A DNA stretch of 64,000 bases from Paenibacillus terrigena DSM 21567 (GTDB lineage Bacteria > Bacillota > Bacilli > Paenibacillales > Paenibacillaceae), in the NCBI RefSeq assembly GCF_000374845.1, contig NZ_KB895412.1, forward strand, positions 443,056 to 507,055. The letters run 5' to 3'. The position numbers were made by a program, and so were the translations under genes. The notes under the pieces were generated by a model that was not told the DNA's origin, searched no databases, and saw only the letters and a program-made list of their open reading frames with translations. Below, in pieces: positions 59,055-64,000 of this stretch; position 1 is the stretch's first letter, and each line of letters opens with the position of its first letter.

Positions 59055-60737
59055 ATGCAATGGGTGCATGATTTGTTTCAGAAGTATCCGGAGCTTGCTG
59101 TGTTTCTGACCCTAGGCGTTGGATATGCTGTTGGCCGAATTAAAATTGGTTCTTTCCGTGTTGGAGCGGTGACAGGGGTTCTGCTGACAGGTGTGCTCAT
59201 CGGTCAATTGGACATTACGATCTCACCGACGGTCAAATCGATTTTCTTCCTCCTCTTCCTGTTCGCGATGGGGTACCGTGTTGGTCCACAATTCGTTCAT
59301 GGGTTGAAGAAGGACGGGCTGCCGCAAGTGCTATTCGCCGTCATTGTCTGTGTTACGGGACTGGCAGCTGCGTATGTTGCTGCACGAATCTTGGGATATA
59401 ACTCGGGTCAAGGCGCAGGCTTGCTCGCAGGCTCCCTAACCCAATCGGCGGTCATTGGGGTCGCCTCGGATGCGATCAATGGATTAAAGCTTGCTGCAGC
59501 TGAACAGAAATCGATGATCAGCTTCGTCGTCGTCGGTTATGCGATTACGTACATATTTGGAACCGCTGGGGCGGCTTGGTTCTTGTCTGCCATGGGTCCC
59601 AAAATTCTAGGGATTAACCTTGCCGAAGCATGCAAGCAGCTTGAAGAAGAGGTTGGCGTGACACAGGAAAATCCAGAGATTAGCTCGGGCTACCGCTTCA
59701 ATGTCTATCGTGCCTATGTCGTAGAGAACGAGCATTATATTGGACAGACCGTCGGTGATATAGAGCAGCGATTCAAAGGAAAGGACAAGCGGATCTTCAT
59801 TCTTCGAATCAAGACCAAATTAGGGATGATCGATGCGACGCCGAACATGGTCCTGGAAGCGGGCGATATTGTCGTGATTGGGATGACCAAGCGCAACATG
59901 GATCTATTCGTGGATGACGTCATAGGAGAAGAAATGTTCGATGAAGAGTTGTTTGACTTTCCGATTGAAACATTGGAGGTAGTGGTGACGAGCAAAGCCG
60001 TTATCGGTATGACGACCCATGACGTGAGCTTCAAGATGTTATCCCGCGGCGTTTATGTCTCAGCGCTGAAACGGCAGGGTGAAGAGCTTCCGCTGCGCCA
60101 TACGAAGCTGCATCGCGGGGATGTGCTCGTGATCGTTGGTCCTCAGTCGGCGGTGGAGGCGGTTGCCAAACGTATCGGTTACGCTGCGCATAAATCAAGC
60201 GAGACCGACATGATCTTCGTCGGATTCGGCGTGCTGCTCGGCGGTCTGATTGGTATTCCAACGGCACATATCGCAGGGATTCCGATCAGTCTGACGACGA
60301 GTGGTGGGGCGCTCATTATGGGGCTCATCTTCGGCTGGCTGCGATCCTTGCACCCGACCTTCGGGCGCATTCCAGAAGGGGCCGTCTGGGTCTTCAACAA
60401 TGTCGGTTTAACGACCTTCGTTGCGGTCGTCGGTATCTCGGCGGGGCCCGGGTTCGTCTCCGGCATTAAGCAGTCAGGACTCAGTATGTTCATAGCAGGT
60501 ATCTTCGTGACGTTAATTCCGCTGCTCGTCGGACTGCTAATCGGCAAATACTTCTTCAAGTTCCATCCGGCGATTACGCTTGGCGCCTGCGCAGGGGCGC
60601 AGACGACTACGGCTGCAATCGGTGCGATCACAGAAGTCGCGAAGAGCCAAGTCCCGGTTCTAGGATATACGGTGACGTATGCCATCGGGAATATCCTGCT
60701 CACCATTTGGGGCGCCATTATCGTAGCCCTACTCTAG
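59055..60737 (+). CDS. aspT: Aspartate:alanine antiporter AspT-type
   Basis: A 560-residue membrane carrier of the aspartate:alanine exchanger family: two blocks of five TM segments (AVFLTLGVGYAVGRIKIGSFRVG, GLLAGSLTQSAVIGVASDA; AHIAGIPISLTTSGGALIMG, GACAGAQTTTAAIGAITE) with two cytoplasmic TrkA-C-like domains between (about 205-370, RIFILRIKTKLGM, LEAGDIVVIGMTKR). It imports aspartate in exchange for alanine. With AspD next door, aspartate import, decarboxylation and alanine export consume a cytoplasmic proton and generate proton-motive force. Confidence 0.9.
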   Translation: MQWVHDLFQKYPELAVFLTLGVGYAVGRIKIGSFRVGAVTGVLLTGVLIGQLDITISPTVKSIFFLLFLFAMGYRVGPQFVHGLKKDGLPQVLFAVIVCVTGLAAAYVAARILGYNSGQGAGLLAGSLTQSAVIGVASDAINGLKLAAAEQKSMISFVVVGYAITYIFGTAGAAWFLSAMGPKILGINLAEACKQLEEEVGVTQENPEISSGYRFNVYRAYVVENEHYIGQTVGDIEQRFKGKDKRIFILRIKTKLGMIDATPNMVLEAGDIVVIGMTKRNMDLFVDDVIGEEMFDEELFDFPIETLEVVVTSKAVIGMTTHDVSFKMLSRGVYVSALKRQGEELPLRHTKLHRGDVLVIVGPQSAVEAVAKRIGYAAHKSSETDMIFVGFGVLLGGLIGIPTAHIAGIPISLTTSGGALIMGLIFGWLRSLHPTFGRIPEGAVWVFNNVGLTTFVAVVGISAGPGFVSGIKQSGLSMFIAGIFVTLIPLLVGLLIGKYFFKFHPAITLGACAGAQTTTAAIGAITEVAKSQVPVLGYTVTYAIGNILLTIWGAIIVALL

Positions 60738-60800
60738 ACATATGATCACGAAGAAAGACAAGAAGAGGGTCCGACAACGAGAAAAGGAGAGATACTTGAT

Positions 60801-62426
60801 ATGACCGATAATATGCAGCGTCGCGAGATTGAGGAGCGATACGGCAAGCTCAGTCCTTTTGAGCTGAAGGATAAATTAATTAGCTATGCAGAAGAGGGTT
60901 CACGTAAGAGTACGAAGATCATGTTAAATGCAGGCCGGGGAAATCCGAACTGGATCGCCAGCACGCCGCGGGATGCTTTTTTTACATTAGGGCATTATGC
61001 GGTGACGGAAGCGAAGATGACGTGGGAGGATGGCGACTTGGCAGGGATGGCGAAGAAGCCGGGGATTTATAATCGGTTCATGGCCTATGCCGATCAACAT
61101 CCTGATTATCCGGGCATGGATTTCTTACGGAAAGCCGTCGAATTCGGAATTGTGACGCAAGGGTTTGATCCTGATGCCTGGGTGCATGAGCTTGTAGATG
61201 GCATTATCGGCGATAATTATCCCGTTCCCGATCGGATGCTGCGTCATATGGAGGAAATCGTCAACGACTATATTATTCAAGAAGTATATGGGGATAAGGA
61301 CATCGGCAAATTTGATCTTTTTGCCGTCGAAGGGGCGACGGCAGCGATGTGTTATCTTTTCGATACGTTAGTTGCGAATGCGCTGCTTCATCCTGGGGAT
61401 CGGATTGCGATTATGGTTCCGATCTTTACGCCGTATTTGGAGGTTCCGCATTTGCCGAGATATCATTTCGATACTGTCGAGATCCATGCGTCTGAGCTGC
61501 GGGAGGATGGATCGCATACCTGGCAATACCCGACTTCTGAGCTCGAGAAGCTGAAAGATAAGACGATCAAAGCACTGTTCATTGTGAATCCGAGCAATCC
61601 ACCGTCCGTCGCGATTCGTCCAGAAACGGTCCGTGAGCTGAAAGAAATCGTCTCGGAGCACAATCCGGAATTGATGATTATTTCGGATGATGTGTATTGT
61701 ACCTTTGTGAAGGAGTTCCGTTCCTTAATGACGGAAATGCCTTATAATACGGTCGGTGTCTATTCGTTCTCAAAGTATTTTGGCGTAACGGGTTGGCGGC
61801 TTGGAGTAGTAGCGGTTCATGAACATAATATTTTTGATGAGAAATTAAAAAACCTGCCAAAGGTTGAAACTGATCGGCTCGCGGTTCGTTATGGCGCCTT
61901 AACGGAGCACCCGGAAGAAGTGCGATTCATCGATCGAATGGTCGCCGACAGCCGTGCCGTCGCACTGAATCATACGGCAGGATTATCCACCCCGCAGCAG
62001 GTGCAAATGGCGCTCTTCTCGATTTTTTCCTTGCTGGATCGAGAAGACGTCTATAAGAGGCAGACGATGGATATCTGTCGAAGAAGACAGAGGCTGTTAT
62101 TCGAAGGGCTTGGTGTGGAGCTGCGGGAAGATCCGCATGATGCAGCGTATTATTTCGAGCTCGATTTGATGGAATGGGCGCAGCGGAAGTATGGGCAATC
62201 TTTTGCCAATTACTTAATACAGAACTATTCCTCGCTCGATCTACTCTTCCGGCTTGCTGAGGAGCATTCGATTGTGCTCTTGAATGGCGGCGGGTTCCGA
62301 GGGCCGGAATGGTCCGTTCGTTTCTCCCTCGCTAATCTAAATGATGAAGCCTATCTGCATATCGGTCAGATGGTCCGTCAGACGTTTGAATCCTATGTCG
62401 CTGCATGGAAAGCAGCAGAGAATTAA
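60801..62426 (+). CDS. aspD: Aspartate 4-decarboxylase (bifunctional aminotransferase)
   Basis: A 541-residue fold-type I PLP enzyme, longer than ordinary aminotransferases and of the normal length for AspD. It converts L-aspartate to L-alanine and CO2. Distinctive segments: LNAGRGNPNWIASTPRDAFF, GIYNRFMAYADQHPDYPGM, LFAVEGATAAMCYLFDTL, FIVNPSNPPSVAI and the PLP lysine in YSFSKYFGVTGWRLG. AAAGGAG precedes ATG 60801. It follows aspT by 63 bp and is closed by a terminator, so the two form an operon (reverse order to that of Tetragenococcus). Confidence 0.93.
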   Translation: MTDNMQRREIEERYGKLSPFELKDKLISYAEEGSRKSTKIMLNAGRGNPNWIASTPRDAFFTLGHYAVTEAKMTWEDGDLAGMAKKPGIYNRFMAYADQHPDYPGMDFLRKAVEFGIVTQGFDPDAWVHELVDGIIGDNYPVPDRMLRHMEEIVNDYIIQEVYGDKDIGKFDLFAVEGATAAMCYLFDTLVANALLHPGDRIAIMVPIFTPYLEVPHLPRYHFDTVEIHASELREDGSHTWQYPTSELEKLKDKTIKALFIVNPSNPPSVAIRPETVRELKEIVSEHNPELMIISDDVYCTFVKEFRSLMTEMPYNTVGVYSFSKYFGVTGWRLGVVAVHEHNIFDEKLKNLPKVETDRLAVRYGALTEHPEEVRFIDRMVADSRAVALNHTAGLSTPQQVQMALFSIFSLLDREDVYKRQTMDICRRRQRLLFEGLGVELREDPHDAAYYFELDLMEWAQRKYGQSFANYLIQNYSSLDLLFRLAEEHSIVLLNGGGFRGPEWSVRFSLANLNDEAYLHIGQMVRQTFESYVAAWKAAEN

Positions 62427-62432
62427 CAAAAG

Positions 62433-62470
62433 AAACGCCTTCGATGTCTATCGTAGACACGGAGGCGTTT
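62433..62470 (+). terminator. Terminator after aspD
   Basis: AAACGCCTTCG (62433-62443) pairs with CGGAGGCGTTT (62460-62470), with inner TGTCTA/TAGACA arms. It also ends the small minus-strand gene. Confidence 0.88.
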
Positions 62471-62474
62471 GTTG

Positions 62475-62615
62475 TCATTCATGAAAGATGATGTCGAGCA
62501 ATGATTGGACGATACCGATATCATCTGTAATGAGGAACGCTGGAAGAAAGGCGATTACCAGAAACACCAGCATAATAGACAGGATAAATTTCAACGAAAC
62601 ATTCAGAACGGCCAT
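62475..62615 (-). CDS. Small single- or double-TM membrane protein, 46 residues
   Basis: Too short for most gene callers. It encodes a very hydrophobic peptide (NVSLKFILSIMLVFLVIAFLPAFLI) with an amphipathic end (IGIVQSLLDIIFHE). GGGAGGGG stands 6-9 nt before ATG 62615. The longer frame that opens at 62831 has no ribosome binding site. It is a real-looking small membrane protein of unknown function, between the aspD terminator and hrpB. Confidence 0.65.
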   Translation of the reverse strand: MAVLNVSLKFILSIMLVFLVIAFLPAFLITDDIGIVQSLLDIIFHE

Positions 62616-62795
62616 GGTGCACCCCTCCCATCTAACAAATTTTCCTCTTGTTCTAATGTATGCTTTGAAATGTTGAGAAGACCGGACAGGTTGCGAAAAT
62701 CCACGGCCTGGGCTGAGGCTATTTGACTGAATAACTATGATATGATGATTATGAAGGTGTACAATGGATGAGAAGGGTTTGTGGGAGTGAAGGAT

Positions 62796-64000
62796 ATGGT
62801 TAGCTTGCCAATACATGCGGTGATTCCGCAATTAAGAGAATCACTTGAAATACATCAGAATACGGTGTTGATTGCTGCACCGGGTGCCGGGAAAACGACG
62901 CAGGTGCCTCTTGCACTGCGAGATGAAGGCTGGCTCGAAGGTCGACGGATTATTATGCTGGAGCCTCGCCGCATTGCGGCTAGAGCATCTGCAAGATTTA
63001 TGGCATCAACACTTGGGGAGCAGGTAGGGGAGACCGTTGGGTATCGTGTTCGTCATGATACACGCGTCGGTCCGAAGACGCGTATCGAGGTAGTGACCGA
63101 AGGGGTTCTCACGCGGATGCTGCAGGAGGATCCAATGCTATCGGATGTAGGGCTTGTCATCTTCGATGAGTTCCATGAGCGGAGTTTGCATGCGGACCTC
63201 GGGCTCGCACTTGCACTAGAGGCGCAGAGTGTGTTTCGTGAGGATCTGCGAATTCTGGTCATGTCAGCGACGCTCGATGCAGAGCCGGTGGCGGCGATGT
63301 TAGAGAATGCTCCTGTCATTACGAGCGAAGGACGTGTCTTCCCTGTGGAGACCGTCTATACGGATCGTCGCAGTGATGCTCCGATGGAAGCTGCGGTTGG
63401 CGCAGCCGTCATTCGCGCCTTGGGACAGGATGAAGGCGATATTCTCGTCTTCCTGCCTGGTGCGGGCGAGATCCATCGCACGATGCGTTGGTTGGAGGAG
63501 CGGGTGCGGAGCATGTCGTTCCGCGTTCGAATTGCACCGTTGTATGGCGGGCTTACGCAAGATGAACAGGATGCGGCCCTGCTACCGAGTGGATCGGGGG
63601 AGCGGAAAATCGTACTCTCAACCTCGATTGCGGAGACGAGTCTGACCGTCGAGGGCGTACGCGTCGTGATCGACAGCGGGTATATGCGCGTGCCGCGGTT
63701 CTCGCCGCGAACAGGCATGTCGCGACTCGAGACCGTGCGTGTCTCCCGCGCTGCCGCGGATCAGCGTCGCGGCCGGGCTGGGCGCGTCGCGCCGGGTGTC
63801 TGCTACCGCCTGTGGACGGTAGCAGAAGATCGCGAGCTAGCGGCGCGTACGACGCCGGAGATGCTCGAAGCTGATCTGGCACCGCTCGTGCTCGAGCTAG
63901 CAGTGTGGGGCACGAGCCCTGCGGCGCTGCGCTGGCTCGATGCGCCGCCCGCGCCGGCCCTTGCGCAGGCGCACGAGCTGCTGCGCTGGCTGGGTGCGCT
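62796..64000 (+). CDS. hrpB: ATP-dependent helicase HrpB, 3' end beyond the window
   Basis: A DEAH-box RNA helicase, truncated by the window end after about 401 residues of a usual 800-plus. Motifs: I in IAAPGAGKTTQVP, Ia EPRRIAARA, II VIFDEFHERSLHADL, III MSATLDAEPVA, IV in ILVFLPGAGEIHRTM, V STSIAETSLTVEGV and VI with the conserved arginines in DQRRGRAGRVAPGVCYRLW, all read by eye from the sequence. ATG 62796 follows AAGGAT; GTG 62787 in frame is an alternative. GC content rises toward the window end. Confidence 0.9.
   Translation, partial: MVSLPIHAVIPQLRESLEIHQNTVLIAAPGAGKTTQVPLALRDEGWLEGRRIIMLEPRRIAARASARFMASTLGEQVGETVGYRVRHDTRVGPKTRIEVVTEGVLTRMLQEDPMLSDVGLVIFDEFHERSLHADLGLALALEAQSVFREDLRILVMSATLDAEPVAAMLENAPVITSEGRVFPVETVYTDRRSDAPMEAAVGAAVIRALGQDEGDILVFLPGAGEIHRTMRWLEERVRSMSFRVRIAPLYGGLTQDEQDAALLPSGSGERKIVLSTSIAETSLTVEGVRVVIDSGYMRVPRFSPRTGMSRLETVRVSRAAADQRRGRAGRVAPGVCYRLWTVAEDRELAARTTPEMLEADLAPLVLELAVWGTSPAALRWLDAPPAPALAQAHELLRWLGA

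Overview
The window reads as chromosome of a Gram-positive, low-to-mid GC spore-forming Firmicute, most likely Paenibacillus or a close relative in the Paenibacillaceae. The grounds are strong AGGAGG-type ribosome binding sites, frequent GTG/TTG starts, TTGACA/TATAAT promoters, hairpin-plus-T terminators, and gene families shared with Bacillus and Paenibacillus (HelD, the YhbD-BacE-BacF bactofilin operon, YesM/YesN-type sensors, YhgE, YxeA, SwrC-like RND pump, DUF438, collagen-like GXY protein). No rRNA, tRNA, CRISPR array or intact insertion sequence was recognised.

Layout. 0.1-3.1 kb: phosphonate catabolism (phnX, phnW) with a DeoR-type regulator. 3.2-6.6 kb: small hypothetical gene, LacI regulator, double GNAT protein, and the di-iron repair protein Ric behind an FNR-type promoter. 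6.6-11.4 kb: 14-TM MFS pump, bactofilin operon yhbD-bacE-bacF, EEP-family phosphatase/nuclease. 11.5-14.9 kb: YtrA-type regulator with ABC ATPase and permease, then an MFS transporter. 15.0-19.8 kb: a GT4-TPR-FkbM fusion, a GT2-TPR protein, a frameshifted collagen-like gene and a GNAT protein. 19.9-26.1 kb: heterodimeric ABC exporter, ECF sigma/anti-sigma pair, and a decayed piece of an exporter ATPase domain. 26.1-31.6 kb: DUF438 hemerythrin/PAS protein behind a second FNR-type promoter, pepT, a lipoprotein, yhgE. 31.7-36.3 kb: CmpB-like membrane protein, a nuclease-like gene with a winged helix flanked by two diverged copies of a structured repeat, and helD. 36.3-41.0 kb: a strong promoter followed by two terminators (possible small RNA or leader), then a MocR regulator-ddl-aminotransferase operon and a small yxeA-like operon. 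41.2-46.5 kb: RND pump with its TetR regulator, and lacD. 46.7-55.5 kb: zinc-ribbon and DUF2085 genes, a ribose-type sugar ABC transporter, and directly behind it a response regulator, histidine kinase and membrane-anchored sugar-binding sensor. 55.6-64.0 kb: DUF2087 and GIY-YIG pair, MarR-controlled NmrA-like reductase operon, aspT-aspD aspartate decarboxylation cycle, a 46-residue membrane protein, and the start of hrpB, cut by the window end.

Themes. Several local regulator-operon units carry visible operators (DeoR/phn, YtrA, TetR/RND, MarR). The ric and DUF438 promoters, 21 kb apart, have FNR-type sites with identical geometry (site centre 41.5 bp before the predicted start), suggesting one oxygen/NO regulon. 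The least explained structure is at 32.4-33.7 kb, where two copies of a four-element repeat module, each element 50-60 bp apart, bracket a PD-(D/E)XK-like gene whose start lies immediately behind a transcription terminator.
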